From NCBI GenBank assembly GCA_965199335.1, contig CBDAQZ010000004.1, positions 558,001 to 622,000 on the forward strand: 64,000 nucleotides of DNA. The letters run 5' to 3'. The notes under the pieces were generated by a model. It had not been told where the DNA came from. It worked only from the letters and a program-made list of their open reading frames with translations, and did not search any database. Source of the DNA: CBDAQV01 sp965199335 (GTDB lineage Bacteria > Pseudomonadota > Alphaproteobacteria > CALMVH01). Below, one piece after another: positions 17,318 through 25,338 of the stretch (the first letter of the stretch is position 1; each line of letters opens with the position of its first letter). The translations under genes were made by a program, and so were the position numbers.

Positions 17318-19408
17318 ATGACTCTTCCGGCCCCGCCCGTCGCCCCCGTCGAACCGAAGCGGATAGAGCAGCTGGGCCGGGTGCGCATCGATCCCTATGC
17401 GTGGATGAAGGACGACAACTGGCAGAAGGTGCTGCGCGATCCCACCGTGTTGCGCGCCGATGTCCGCGCCCATCTTGAGGCCGAGAACGCCTATACCGAC
17501 GCCGTGCTGAAATCGACCGAGGCGCTCCAGGCGCAGATCTTCGAGGAGATGAAGGGACGGATCAAGTCGGACGAAAGCTCGGTCCCGCGCGGCGACGGCC
17601 CGTTCGAGTATTACAGCCGTTACCGCGAGGGCGCGCAGCAGCCGGTTCATGCCCGCAAGGCCCGCGGTTCGGAAGGGCCGGAAGAGCTGCTGCTGGATGT
17701 CGAGGCGATGGCCGTGGGTCACGATTATTTCAAGGTCGGATCGGCCGCGCACAGCCACGACCACCGCCTGTTCGCCTGGGCCGAGGACGCGCAAGGGTCG
17801 GAAGTGTACCGCATCCGCGTCAAGGATATCGCCAGCGGCGAACCTGTCGGCGACCCGATCGAAAGCAGCATCGGCGATTTCGTATTGTCGCCGTGCTCGC
17901 GCTACATCTTCTGGGTCTTCCGCGACGACAACGGACGCCCGCGCCATGTCTGCCGCCGCCCTGTCGGCGGCAGCGCCGCGGACGACGTGAAAATATACGA
18001 GGAGGCGGACGAAGGATTCTTCATCCATCTCGACGTCACGCAGTCGCGAGGCTGGATCGTGATCGGCACCGGCAACCACGAGACCAGCGAGGCCTGGATC
18101 GTGCCCGCCGCCGATCCCACCGCCGCGCCGCGCGTGTTCGCGCCACGCGACACCAACGTGATGTACGAGATCGAGCACTGGGACGGCCGCTTCGTCATCC
18201 GCACCAACGCCGATGGCGCGATCGATTTCAAGCTGGTCACCGCATCCGAAAGCGACACCGCCCGCAACGGGTGGCGCGACTGGGTGGCCTGCCGCCCCGG
18301 GCACTACATCGTCGGCATCGCGGCGCTGCAGGATTATTTCATCCGGCTGGAACGGGTGAACGCCAACAACCGGCTGATCGTCACCCACCGCACCGACGGA
18401 AAAGAGCAGCCGCTGGAATTCCCCGAGGAAGCGTACGCGCTCCATCTCGACGGCGGCTACGAGTTCGATACGCCGGTAATGTCGTATGTCTACGAATCGC
18501 CGACCCAGCCGAAGCAATGGTTCGATTTCGACATCGCAACCGGGCAACGCACTTTGCGCAAGACGCAGGAAGTGCCGTCGGGCCACGATCCCGCGCGCTA
18601 CGTCGCCCGCCGCCTGTTCGCGAAAGCCGGCGACGGGCAGGAGGTGCCGGTGACGGTGCTGATGCTGAAGGACACCAAGCTGGACGGATCGCATCCGCTG
18701 CTGCTGTACGGCTACGGTTCCTACGGTCATTCCATCGATCCCAATTTCTCGGTCGTCAACCTCAGCCTGGTCGATCGCGGCTGGATCTACGCCATCGCCC
18801 ATGTGCGCGGCGGCTCGGAAAAGGGCTGGGGCTGGTTCCTGGACGGGCGCGGCAAGACCAAGCCCAACACCTTCACCGATTTCATCGCCTGCGCCGAACA
18901 CCTGATCGCATCGGGCTACGCGCGCAAAGGCGGCATCGTCGCCGACGGCCGTTCCGCCGGCGGCATGCTGATGGGCGCGATCCTGAACCTGCGGCCCGAT
19001 CTGTGGGCGGGCGTGGTCGCGGTGGTGCCGTTCGTCGACGTGTTGAACACCATGTCGGACACCAGCCTGCCGCTGACCCCGCCCGAATGGCCCGAATGGG
19101 GCAACCCGCTGACCAACGCCGACGCCTACGATTTCATCGCCGGCTATTCGCCCTACGACCGGATCGAGGCCAAGGACTATCCGGCGGTGCTGGCGATGGG
19201 CGGCCTGTCCGACCCGCGCGTGACCTATTGGGAGCCGGCGAAATGGATTGCCCGCCTGCGCGCCAATACCACCGGCACGGCGCCGCTGCTGCTGAAGATC
19301 AACATGGAATCGGGCCATGGCGGCGCGTCGGGACGGTTCGACTACCTGAAGCAGCCGGCGCTGATCCAGGCCTTTGCGATCTGGGCGATGGAACGAGTGT
19401 CCCCCTGA
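17318..19408 (+). CDS. ptrB: Oligopeptidase B / protease II (S9A prolyl oligopeptidase family)
   Basis: A 696-residue cytosolic serine peptidase that cleaves small peptides after basic residues in characterised relatives. The N-terminal beta-propeller covers about residues 60-410; the alpha/beta-hydrolase domain follows. Catalytic residues are visible: Ser546 in GRSAGG, Asp632 in GLSDPRV and His667 in ESGHGG. YGSYGHSIDPNFS and HVRGGSEKGWGW are family signatures. Its length is normal. It lies 10 bases after the MscS-like gene and probably shares its transcript. Confidence 0.95.
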   Translation: MTLPAPPVAPVEPKRIEQLGRVRIDPYAWMKDDNWQKVLRDPTVLRADVRAHLEAENAYTDAVLKSTEALQAQIFEEMKGRIKSDESSVPRGDGPFEYYSRYREGAQQPVHARKARGSEGPEELLLDVEAMAVGHDYFKVGSAAHSHDHRLFAWAEDAQGSEVYRIRVKDIASGEPVGDPIESSIGDFVLSPCSRYIFWVFRDDNGRPRHVCRRPVGGSAADDVKIYEEADEGFFIHLDVTQSRGWIVIGTGNHETSEAWIVPAADPTAAPRVFAPRDTNVMYEIEHWDGRFVIRTNADGAIDFKLVTASESDTARNGWRDWVACRPGHYIVGIAALQDYFIRLERVNANNRLIVTHRTDGKEQPLEFPEEAYALHLDGGYEFDTPVMSYVYESPTQPKQWFDFDIATGQRTLRKTQEVPSGHDPARYVARRLFAKAGDGQEVPVTVLMLKDTKLDGSHPLLLYGYGSYGHSIDPNFSVVNLSLVDRGWIYAIAHVRGGSEKGWGWFLDGRGKTKPNTFTDFIACAEHLIASGYARKGGIVADGRSAGGMLMGAILNLRPDLWAGVVAVVPFVDVLNTMSDTSLPLTPPEWPEWGNPLTNADAYDFIAGYSPYDRIEAKDYPAVLAMGGLSDPRVTYWEPAKWIARLRANTTGTAPLLLKINMESGHGGASGRFDYLKQPALIQAFAIWAMERVSP

Positions 19409-19427
19409 TTATTTACATTAAATTTAT

Positions 19428-19457
19428 TTGACACATCTTCGCCATTTCTGCTAACAT
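19428..19457 (+). promoter_or_regulatory. Candidate sigma70 promoter for the gene at 19482
   Basis: TTGACA at 19428-19433 and TAACAT at 19452-19457, separated by 18 bases, in an AT-rich gap right after the ptrB stop. The gene start is 25 bases downstream of the -10, with GAGGGG just before the ATG. The -35 is a perfect consensus match. Confidence 0.55.
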
Positions 19458-19481
19458 TTAGTTAATTAATAGAGGGGTCCT

Positions 19482-20618
19482 ATGTCTATTTCCGACTACC
19501 GCTGGCTACGAGACGAGACGAAAGCCGATTTTGAAAATCTGACCTACAGCAGTGCCGTGAAATTGACTTCCAGCAATACGATTATTGGAAATATTCGCAG
19601 GCTCGATCAAAACGGCGCCGCCCTCTGGTATGAAAAAGCGAACCAACAGGCGGCGCTGCTGGTCGAGCACCAAGAGCTTCTTGGGCCGGACGAAATCCTC
19701 TCGGATGCTGACAGTATTTTAAATCCTGTCGACCAAATCAAAAGAAGCTTCAAAGAAACCGATTTCAACACCACGGCAAGTCCCGGACGGGAATACCAGA
19801 GCGCCGGGCCAAAGCTTTATGCTGAGATATCCGACAATTACAGGCGGTTCAATGAACGCTCGAGACAGGAGCTCGAGACACTGAAGCCGCTTCACGATCA
19901 GGCGGTACGGTTCGAGGAGACTGTCCGCCCCGTTCTAGAAGTCATGCAAACCAGAGCATTGCTGGATCCCGAATGCACCACTCCCATCGCCAGGAAAATA
20001 GAGCGTCTGGTCGATCTTTCCGAACAGGCAAGCCTTGCGGACAAGCATGATATCCTCCGCCTTGTGCTGAACAGCGACTACCGATTGGACAGCGAGCCTT
20101 CGCCCGGCAAATACAAGGAGCATCAGGCGCATGGTTTCCGCCAGATTGCCGGTAAATTGCTGAAGGCGAACGTCCTTACGACGGACGATAGGCGCGACTA
20201 CATTGCTCACCAGCTGGACCAGGCCCCGGCCGATCCCTGGTTCCTCAAGTGGCACGTCGAGGCGTTGCTGCCTTTCGCTCCGGATGAGGCAGCAGAGTTC
20301 GCCCTTAAAAAGCAGAAGGTGGACTTAACCGTCGCACTCGCGGAACGTGAGCCCGGTTCGGACGGAAAGACCTACGAACTCGAATCGCGCGAACGGCTGT
20401 TGGGCGCAATGCAGGCCGATGCCGCCGCCAGCCCGGTTCCAAGCGACGAACGGAACATGTTCCGCCAGGCGCAATTCAGGCTCGAGTATCCCCTCATGCA
20501 CAGCCTGCTGGAACTACTGGATGTCACGCTCGATCTTTCTGGTCCCGGGGTGAAGATCGGAAGCATCCTGAAAGAGCACCGTCCCACGCAACCGCCACGC
20601 AACGCCCCTATCGTCTGA
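19482..20618 (+). CDS. Hypothetical helical protein
   Basis: A 378-residue protein of unknown family. It is predicted mostly alpha-helical and charged (NYRRFNERSRQELETLKPLHDQAVRFEE, then KIERLVDLSEQASLADKHDILRLVL), with no signal peptide or membrane helix. The start has a good Shine-Dalgarno (GAGGGG) and its own promoter. GC content is lower than in ptrB and corA on either side. It stands as a single unit between core genes and looks like an accessory gene. I cannot assign a function. Confidence 0.75.
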   Translation: MSISDYRWLRDETKADFENLTYSSAVKLTSSNTIIGNIRRLDQNGAALWYEKANQQAALLVEHQELLGPDEILSDADSILNPVDQIKRSFKETDFNTTASPGREYQSAGPKLYAEISDNYRRFNERSRQELETLKPLHDQAVRFEETVRPVLEVMQTRALLDPECTTPIARKIERLVDLSEQASLADKHDILRLVLNSDYRLDSEPSPGKYKEHQAHGFRQIAGKLLKANVLTTDDRRDYIAHQLDQAPADPWFLKWHVEALLPFAPDEAAEFALKKQKVDLTVALAEREPGSDGKTYELESRERLLGAMQADAAASPVPSDERNMFRQAQFRLEYPLMHSLLELLDVTLDLSGPGVKIGSILKEHRPTQPPRNAPIV

Positions 20619-20641
20619 CAGGGTGACACGATGCTGCCGGG

Positions 20642-20686
20642 TTGGTAATGATCGGTATGAACTCAGCTTATAGCGATCACTACCAA
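20642..20686. promoter_or_regulatory. Inverted repeat upstream of corA
   Basis: Arms TTGGTAATGATCG (20642-20654) and CGATCACTACCAA (20674-20686) pair at 12 of 13 positions around a 19-base spacer. The right arm ends 20 bases before the corA ATG. No T-run follows, so an operator or a 5' leader hairpin is more likely than a terminator for the upstream gene. Confidence 0.5.
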
Positions 20687-20706
20687 ACCGTTCCTGTGAT
20701 CCAGCC

Positions 20707-21678
20707 ATGATCACGATCCTGACACCCAGCGGCGACGGCGTCGCGCAATCCTCGAACCCTGCCGATCTGATCGGGCTTCTGGAAGCCAAGACGCCGTTCT
20801 GGCTCGACCTCGGCGCACCGGCGGAGGCGGATTTCAAGCTTCTGGCCGATGTGTTCAAATTCCACCCGCTGGCGCTGGAGGATGCGGGCCGGCCGCATCA
20901 GCGGCCCAAGGTGGACGAGTACGACGGTTATTTCTTCATGGCCGCCGACGAGGCGCATTACAATGCGACGCCGGACGATCCGACCGACGACGAGGTGCAA
21001 TCGCGCCAGATCGCCATCTTCCTGGGCGCGACCTACATGGTGACGGTCGATACCGCCGGTTCGGACGCGATCGCCAGCCTGCGCGGGCGCTGCCTGCGCC
21101 ACAGCCAGATGCTGCAGCACGGGCCCGACCGGCTCCTGCACACGCTGCTCGATACCATCGTCGATGGCTATTTCCCCATCCTTGACAGTTTCGACACCAG
21201 CATCGACACGCTTGAGGATTCGGTGATGGCGACGCCCGAGCCCGGCATGCTGCCGAAGATCTTCGCCATGAAGCGCAGCCTGGCGCAGCTGCGCCGCATG
21301 GCCGGCCCCCTGCGCGAGGCGGTGCAGACGCTGACGACGCGCAATTTCCCCCATATCCAGGACAGCACCATCCCGTATTTGCGCGACGTGACCGACCATC
21401 TGTTCCGCGTCTACGAGACGCTGGACAGCTACCGCGACCTGATGAGCAACATGCTGGACGCCTACCTGACCCAGGTGAACAACGGCATGAGCCGCGTGAT
21501 GCAGCGCCTGTCCGCCGTGACCCTGATCTTCATGCCGATCACCTTCCTGACCGGCGTGTTCGGGATGAACTTCGCCAAGCAGCCCTGGGCCGACCAGAGC
21601 GTGTGGTTCTGGCTTCTGGTGATGGGGGCCATAGCCGCCGCGATGGCTCTTTGGCTGCGCCTGCGCCGCTGGTTCTGA
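20707..21678 (+). CDS. corA: CorA-family magnesium/cobalt transporter
   Basis: A 323-residue Mg2+ channel of the inner membrane. It has a long cytosolic N-terminal alpha/beta domain (FHPLALEDAGRPHQRPKVDEY) and a long stalk helix ending in DAYLTQVNNGMSRVMQRLS. Two C-terminal membrane helices follow: the first carries the GMN selectivity motif in GVFGMNF, the second is FWLLVMGAIAAAMALWL. All family hallmarks and the normal length are present. The upstream inverted repeat may control its expression. Confidence 0.95.
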   Translation: MITILTPSGDGVAQSSNPADLIGLLEAKTPFWLDLGAPAEADFKLLADVFKFHPLALEDAGRPHQRPKVDEYDGYFFMAADEAHYNATPDDPTDDEVQSRQIAIFLGATYMVTVDTAGSDAIASLRGRCLRHSQMLQHGPDRLLHTLLDTIVDGYFPILDSFDTSIDTLEDSVMATPEPGMLPKIFAMKRSLAQLRRMAGPLREAVQTLTTRNFPHIQDSTIPYLRDVTDHLFRVYETLDSYRDLMSNMLDAYLTQVNNGMSRVMQRLSAVTLIFMPITFLTGVFGMNFAKQPWADQSVWFWLLVMGAIAAAMALWLRLRRWF

Positions 21679-21750
21679 CAAAATTGTGGACGTGAGGGCC
21701 CAAAAAACCTATACTCCGCGCTTCGACTCGAGTCCGGTTTGGGATGACGC

Positions 21751-22236
21751 ATGTACAAGAGCAAGACAAACCTGACACTGCCCCTGCGTGTCGGAACCGA
21801 CGAGGCCCCCTCGTTCCTCGATAACGCCGCCGTATTGGGGCTGAACCCCTCGACCGCGACCTTCTCAATCGACGTGACGGTGGAGCCGATCTACCTGGAG
21901 GAGCAATCCTCTCCTTCTGAAAACCACTATGTCTGGGCTTATCACATCCGTATCACCAACGAGGGCGAGCATCCGGTGCAGTTGATCAACCGCCATTGGG
22001 AGATCACCGACGCGATGGGCCGCCGCCAGGAGGTCAAGGGATCGGGCGTGGTCGGCAAGCAGCCGGTGCTGAAGCCGGGAGAGACCTTCGAATACACCAG
22101 CGGTACCCCGCTGACGACGCCATCGGGCATCATGGTCGGCGAATACGAAATGGAAAGCGAAGCCGGCGACCAGTTCATGGTCCAGATACCGGCTTTTTCC
22201 CTGGACAGCCCGCACCAGCCGGTGAAGCTTCACTAG
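21751..22236 (+). CDS. apaG: ApaG domain protein
   Basis: A 161-residue protein of the ApaG fibronectin-III-like fold. Signatures are HIRITNEGEHPVQLINRHWEITDA, then GVVGKQPVLKPGE, FEYTSGTPLTTPSG and MVGEYEM. Typical ApaG proteins are about 125-130 residues. This one has an N-terminal extension of about 30 residues, MYKSKTNLTLPLRVGTDEAP and what follows it. ApaG is linked to cobalt/magnesium phenotypes and diadenosine tetraphosphate metabolism in enterobacteria, and it lies just after corA here. It ends three bases from the convergent vapC stop. Confidence 0.93.
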   Translation: MYKSKTNLTLPLRVGTDEAPSFLDNAAVLGLNPSTATFSIDVTVEPIYLEEQSSPSENHYVWAYHIRITNEGEHPVQLINRHWEITDAMGRRQEVKGSGVVGKQPVLKPGETFEYTSGTPLTTPSGIMVGEYEMESEAGDQFMVQIPAFSLDSPHQPVKLH

Positions 22237-22239
22237 CCC

Positions 22240-22626
22240 CTACCAGATACGCTTCACGCCATAATCGTCGAACAGGGCTTCATTCGAAACGAGGGACAGC
22301 TTTTCCAGAAGCGCCTGGGCGATCAGCATGCGGTCGAAGGGGTCCTTGTGTGTTCCCGGTAACAATCCTGCTGTTTTCGCGTGTTGAATGGAGACGGGTA
22401 AATCCCTTAGTCCCAAGTCGCGCAGATTCTTTTCCATATCAGGGATGAAATTAGCGACCGAGGGCAGCTTTCCAATGCGATATTTGGTAGTCAGTTCCCA
22501 GACCGAAGCGGCGCTGACATAGATTTCAGTCGCCGACTCTATTGCGCTGCGTGCCGGTAAGGATAATCTATTACTGTCACTGAAAGCCCATATCAGAGCA
22601 TGGCTATCAAGAAGCAGGCGGATCAT
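22240..22626 (-). CDS. vapC: VapC-type PIN-domain toxin ribonuclease
   Basis: A 128-residue PIN domain. Acidic active-site residues are visible: Asp7 in LLLDSHALIW, Glu44 in SVWELTTKYRIGKL, and Asp95 and Asp98 in KDPFDRMLIAQA. C-terminal residues include LVSNEALFDDYGVKRIW. PIN toxins of type II systems cleave RNA, often initiator tRNA or rRNA; the target here is unknown. Its start overlaps the antitoxin gene by 20 bases, the usual antitoxin-toxin coupling. Confidence 0.93.
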   Translation of the reverse strand: MIRLLLDSHALIWAFSDSNRLSLPARSAIESATEIYVSAASVWELTTKYRIGKLPSVANFIPDMEKNLRDLGLRDLPVSIQHAKTAGLLPGTHKDPFDRMLIAQALLEKLSLVSNEALFDDYGVKRIW

Positions 22627-22858
22627 TGCCTTCCCAAAGTGCTAGTTCATCTTCCGGTAATGGATCGAAGAAGGACTCATCTAAAGTTATCAGGCCCTTC
22701 CAAGCTCCGATAATACTCTTCTTCACAAGGGGCTCAATGGGCACCAGCCGCGCAACAGGCACGTTTCCGCGGGCCAGCACGATTTCCTCACCGGCTTCGA
22801 CGCGGGCGACCAGCTTCGATAGCGTGGTCTTGGCGGTATGCAGGGTTACGACGTCCAT
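22607..22858 (-). CDS. vapB: Phd/YefM-family antitoxin (VapB role)
   Basis: An 83-residue antitoxin. The N-terminal DNA-binding domain is of the Phd/YefM type (TLHTAKTTLSKLVARVEAGEEIVLARGNVPVARLVP, read in two halves). The acidic tail (FFDPLPEDELALWEG) is expected to wrap and inhibit VapC. Its ATG lies at the inner edge of a 13-base perfect inverted repeat that also covers the predicted -10, so autoregulation is very likely. First gene of the pair. Confidence 0.93.
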   Translation of the reverse strand: MDVVTLHTAKTTLSKLVARVEAGEEIVLARGNVPVARLVPIEPLVKKSIIGAWKGLITLDESFFDPLPEDELALWEGNDPPAS

Positions 22859-22895
22859 GGTTAGCTAACATACTTAGCTAACCATGCGTTGTCAA
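22856..22895 (-). promoter_or_regulatory. vapBC promoter and palindromic operator
   Basis: Perfect inverted repeat CATGGTTAGCTAA (22856-22868), five-base spacer, TTAGCTAACCATG (22874-22886). On the minus strand, TTGACA (22895-22890) and TATGTT (22872-22867) are 17 bases apart, so the operator fills the -35/-10 spacer and covers the -10. Transcription would begin about 22859-22861, at or just before the vapB ATG (22858), giving an essentially leaderless mRNA. Confidence 0.75.
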
Positions 22896-22900
22896 TAATA

Positions 22901-23287
22901 TTAAGACGTCGTGTCCGATCCCAGCCAATCGACCGTCATGAACTCGCCCTGGTGGCCGTCGGCGTCGAAGAAATAGACGCTTCTGCCGCCATTGGGCCAG
23001 ACATGCTCCAGCGGCTTCAGTCCGGCCGCGACGATCAGGGCCTTGCAGGCATCGTATTCATCCGGGCGAATCTGGAAAGCGAAGTGGACATGCTTGCCGC
23101 CACGTCCGCCATGGATGCCCGCCTTGCCGGTCTTCCACAAACCGAAGGCGGCGCCGTTCTCCAGGATGAGGGCGATCGCGGTGTCTTCGTCCCAGCGATC
23201 GATCTTCGCATGCGGGATCAGAGCCGAATAAACCTTCAGGGACGCCTGCGGATCGGCGACCTCGAGATGGACTTCAAGCAGACGCAT
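22901..23287 (-). CDS. VOC superfamily (glyoxalase/dioxygenase-like) protein
   Basis: A 128-residue single VOC domain with two beta-alpha-beta modules. It starts MRLLEVHLEVADPQASLKVY; the middle holds KHVHFAFQIRPDEYDA and the end SVYFFDADGHQGEFM. Metal-ligand-like residues His7, His (KHVHFA) and Glu (GHQGEF) are in the expected places. The substrate cannot be inferred. It is six bases downstream of the lipoprotein gene and on the same strand, so it may be the third gene of the hslO transcript. Confidence 0.9.
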   Translation of the reverse strand: MRLLEVHLEVADPQASLKVYSALIPHAKIDRWDEDTAIALILENGAAFGLWKTGKAGIHGGRGGKHVHFAFQIRPDEYDACKALIVAAGLKPLEHVWPNGGRSVYFFDADGHQGEFMTVDWLGSDTTS

Positions 23288-23293
23288 GTCGAC

Positions 23294-23854
23294 TCAATAG
23301 CCGCCGCTCGCCCCATTTCCCATTCTGAACTGCCCCAGATTGGTCGCCAGGGCGTTCTGCGCGCCCTTGTCGAAATCGGCCATCATCTGGCGGGTCAAAT
23401 CGTCCCAGGTGCGTTCCTGCTGCGCGAGGTCCTGGTCCTTGTCGACCGTGACCTGGCGCGACACGGTGATGTCCGCCGTGGCGGTGTGCAGGCCGTCGCC
23501 GCTATCGGCGTCCAGCGTCACGTCCAGCCTGCCGTCGTATTCGTAATGCCCGATCAGCGGCTTGCGCACGATGCTGGCGTCCCGGATGCCGACGCGGACA
23601 TAGCCGGTGGTTCCCGCCGCCTTCAGCCGCTGGCCGGCCCATTCGCGCACGGCGCGGTAGGGCGGCGTCGGTGCGGCATGCTCGACGTTGGGCAGCGTCT
23701 TGGGCGGGACGTATTCGTCGACCACCTCCACCGTCGCGACGTTCAGCGCGATCGGCGGCTGCTGCGCGAAGCTGATCGGCGGGATGAACGGCACGTCCTC
23801 GTCGGCGCAGGCGGCGACAAGCAAGAGGGGCAACAGCAGCAATACGTATTTCAT
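23294..23854 (-). CDS. Hypothetical lipoprotein
   Basis: A 186-residue lipoprotein with leader MKYVLLLLPLLLVAAC and lipidated Cys16. The mature part has a Pro-rich linker, then AVREWAGQRLKAAGTTGYVRVGIRDASIV and repeated strand-like segments (YEYDGRLDVTLDAD, HTATADITVSRQVTV). This resembles periplasmic domains of small cell-envelope lipoproteins. Function is unknown. It starts 14 bases after hslO and is presumably co-transcribed. Confidence 0.85.
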   Translation of the reverse strand: MKYVLLLLPLLLVAACADEDVPFIPPISFAQQPPIALNVATVEVVDEYVPPKTLPNVEHAAPTPPYRAVREWAGQRLKAAGTTGYVRVGIRDASIVRKPLIGHYEYDGRLDVTLDADSGDGLHTATADITVSRQVTVDKDQDLAQQERTWDDLTRQMMADFDKGAQNALATNLGQFRMGNGASGGY

Positions 23855-23867
23855 CGGGCGAATTCCC

Positions 23868-24758
23868 TTACATCTTGTATTTACGGTTACAGAATTCGCA
23901 GGTCACGATCAACTCGCCATCCACCTTCAGCTCCTCGAGCTCGTTCTGCGGCAGGGCGGCCAGCACGGTCCTGACCCGATCCTCCGAACAACGGCACCCT
24001 TCCGACACGGCATGCGGGGCGAAGACGCGGATCTGCTCCTCGTGGAACAGGCGGAACAGGACCAGGTTCGGCTCGAGGTCCTGGCTCAGCATCTCCTCGC
24101 GCGTCAGCGTGCCCAGCAGCAATTCGTTGCGCGGCCAGTCGTCGGCGGAGCCCACGCCCATGACCTTGATCCGCTCCTCCTCCGCCAGGCGCTGGATGAT
24201 GATCGCGCCGCCGCGCCAATGCCCCTCCGACAGCGAGGTGGCTAGGTACATCGCGGTTTCCAGCTGCTCGGATTGCTGGAAATAATGCCGCAACGCGTCG
24301 GGAATGGTCTCGCCTTCCAGCGACACGATGCCCTGGTAGCGCTCGGTATCGGCGCCCTGATCGACCGTGAAGGCCAGGTAGCCGGCGCCGACCAGCGTCG
24401 GCAGGAAGGCGGCGGGCCCGCGGTCCTCGGGCAGGAAATCGGCGTCGAACTGGGCGTAGCCGCGCACCTCGCCGCTACTTGTGACATCGGCCACGATCAA
24501 ACTGACGGGGCCGTTGCCCTTGGCCTGCAGGGTAAACACGCCCTCGTATTTCAGCAGGCTGGCCAGCAGCACGGCGGCGGTGATCGTTTCCGCCAGCAGC
24601 TGCGCCACCGCGAACGGGTAGCCATGGCGCTGGATGATTGTGTCCAGCACCGGCCCGAGACGGACCAGCCGCCCGCGCAGGTCGGGGACTTCCAGCTGGA
24701 ACGGCTGGACGATATCCAACACATCTGTTGCGTCGGGCAGTAGTTCGGAGCCTATCAT
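23868..24758 (-). CDS. hslO: Redox-regulated chaperone Hsp33
   Basis: A 296-residue cytosolic holdase activated by oxidation. The C-terminal zinc switch is visible as CRC (in SEGCRCSEDRV) and CEFC (in IVTCEFCNRKYKM). The N-terminal domain contains FQLEVPDLRGRLVRLG and GPVSLIVADVTSSGEVRGYA. The frame extends upstream to 24857, but ATG 24758 (MIGSELLPDATD) fits the family start. It is divergent from recX, 43 bases between the starts, and heads a lipoprotein-VOC unit. Confidence 0.95.
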   Translation of the reverse strand: MIGSELLPDATDVLDIVQPFQLEVPDLRGRLVRLGPVLDTIIQRHGYPFAVAQLLAETITAAVLLASLLKYEGVFTLQAKGNGPVSLIVADVTSSGEVRGYAQFDADFLPEDRGPAAFLPTLVGAGYLAFTVDQGADTERYQGIVSLEGETIPDALRHYFQQSEQLETAMYLATSLSEGHWRGGAIIIQRLAEEERIKVMGVGSADDWPRNELLLGTLTREEMLSQDLEPNLVLFRLFHEEQIRVFAPHAVSEGCRCSEDRVRTVLAALPQNELEELKVDGELIVTCEFCNRKYKM

Positions 24759-24801
24759 GAGGTTTGACAGATAAGCACACGACAAGGTGGCGACAAGCAC
24801 A

Positions 24802-25338
24802 ATGCGCAAGGCCGGGCCCAGGAAACCCAAGCCGGTGACGAAGGACCGGCTGCACAACGCGGCGATGGCCTACATGGGCCGGTTCTCGACCACGGGCGAG
24901 AATTTGCGGCAGGTGCTGCTGCGCCGCATCAGGCGGGCCGAGGACATGGAGCCGGAAGCGAAGGCCGCCATGACCGCCTATATCGGCGAGTTGATCGAGC
25001 GCTACCAGGCATCGGGACTGCTGAACGACACCGCCTATGTCGAGGGCAAGGTGGCATCGATGCGGCGCAGCGGCGCCTCGGCGCGGGCGATCGGCATGAA
25101 GCTGCGCGCGAAGGGCGCGGACAGCGAGGAGGTGGCGACGGTGCTGCAGGACAGCGACGGGACCGACGGCGACGCCGCCTGGGTGTTCGCCCGGCGCAAG
25201 CGCCTGGGCCCCTACCGGCCGGAGGACACGCGCCGCGATTTCCGGCAGAAGGACATGGCGGCGATGGGCCGGGCCGGGTTCGACTACGGTACGGCGCGGG
25301 CGGTGATCGACGCGCCGGCTTCGGAAACGGAGCGGTAG
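24802..25338 (+). CDS. recX: RecX-family regulatory protein
   Basis: A 178-residue protein with three-helix RecX repeats (LHNAAMAYMGRFSTTGENLRQVL, then ASMRRSGASARAIGMKLRAKG, then DFRQKDMAAMGRAGFDYGTAR). RecX modulates RecA filaments. ATG 24802 is used; a GTG at 24787 would add five residues, and AGGTGG near 24783 serves either. recA is not in the window. The last 55 bases overlap the 3' end of the convergent glycosyltransferase gene. Confidence 0.88.
   Translation: MRKAGPRKPKPVTKDRLHNAAMAYMGRFSTTGENLRQVLLRRIRRAEDMEPEAKAAMTAYIGELIERYQASGLLNDTAYVEGKVASMRRSGASARAIGMKLRAKGADSEEVATVLQDSDGTDGDAAWVFARRKRLGPYRPEDTRRDFRQKDMAAMGRAGFDYGTARAVIDAPASETER

Noticed and set aside
15698..19318. 1206-codon open frame on the minus strand opposite the MscS-like and ptrB genes
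   Set aside because: Arg/Gln/His-rich composition typical of antisense frames in GC-rich DNA; the plus-strand genes have clear catalytic motifs.
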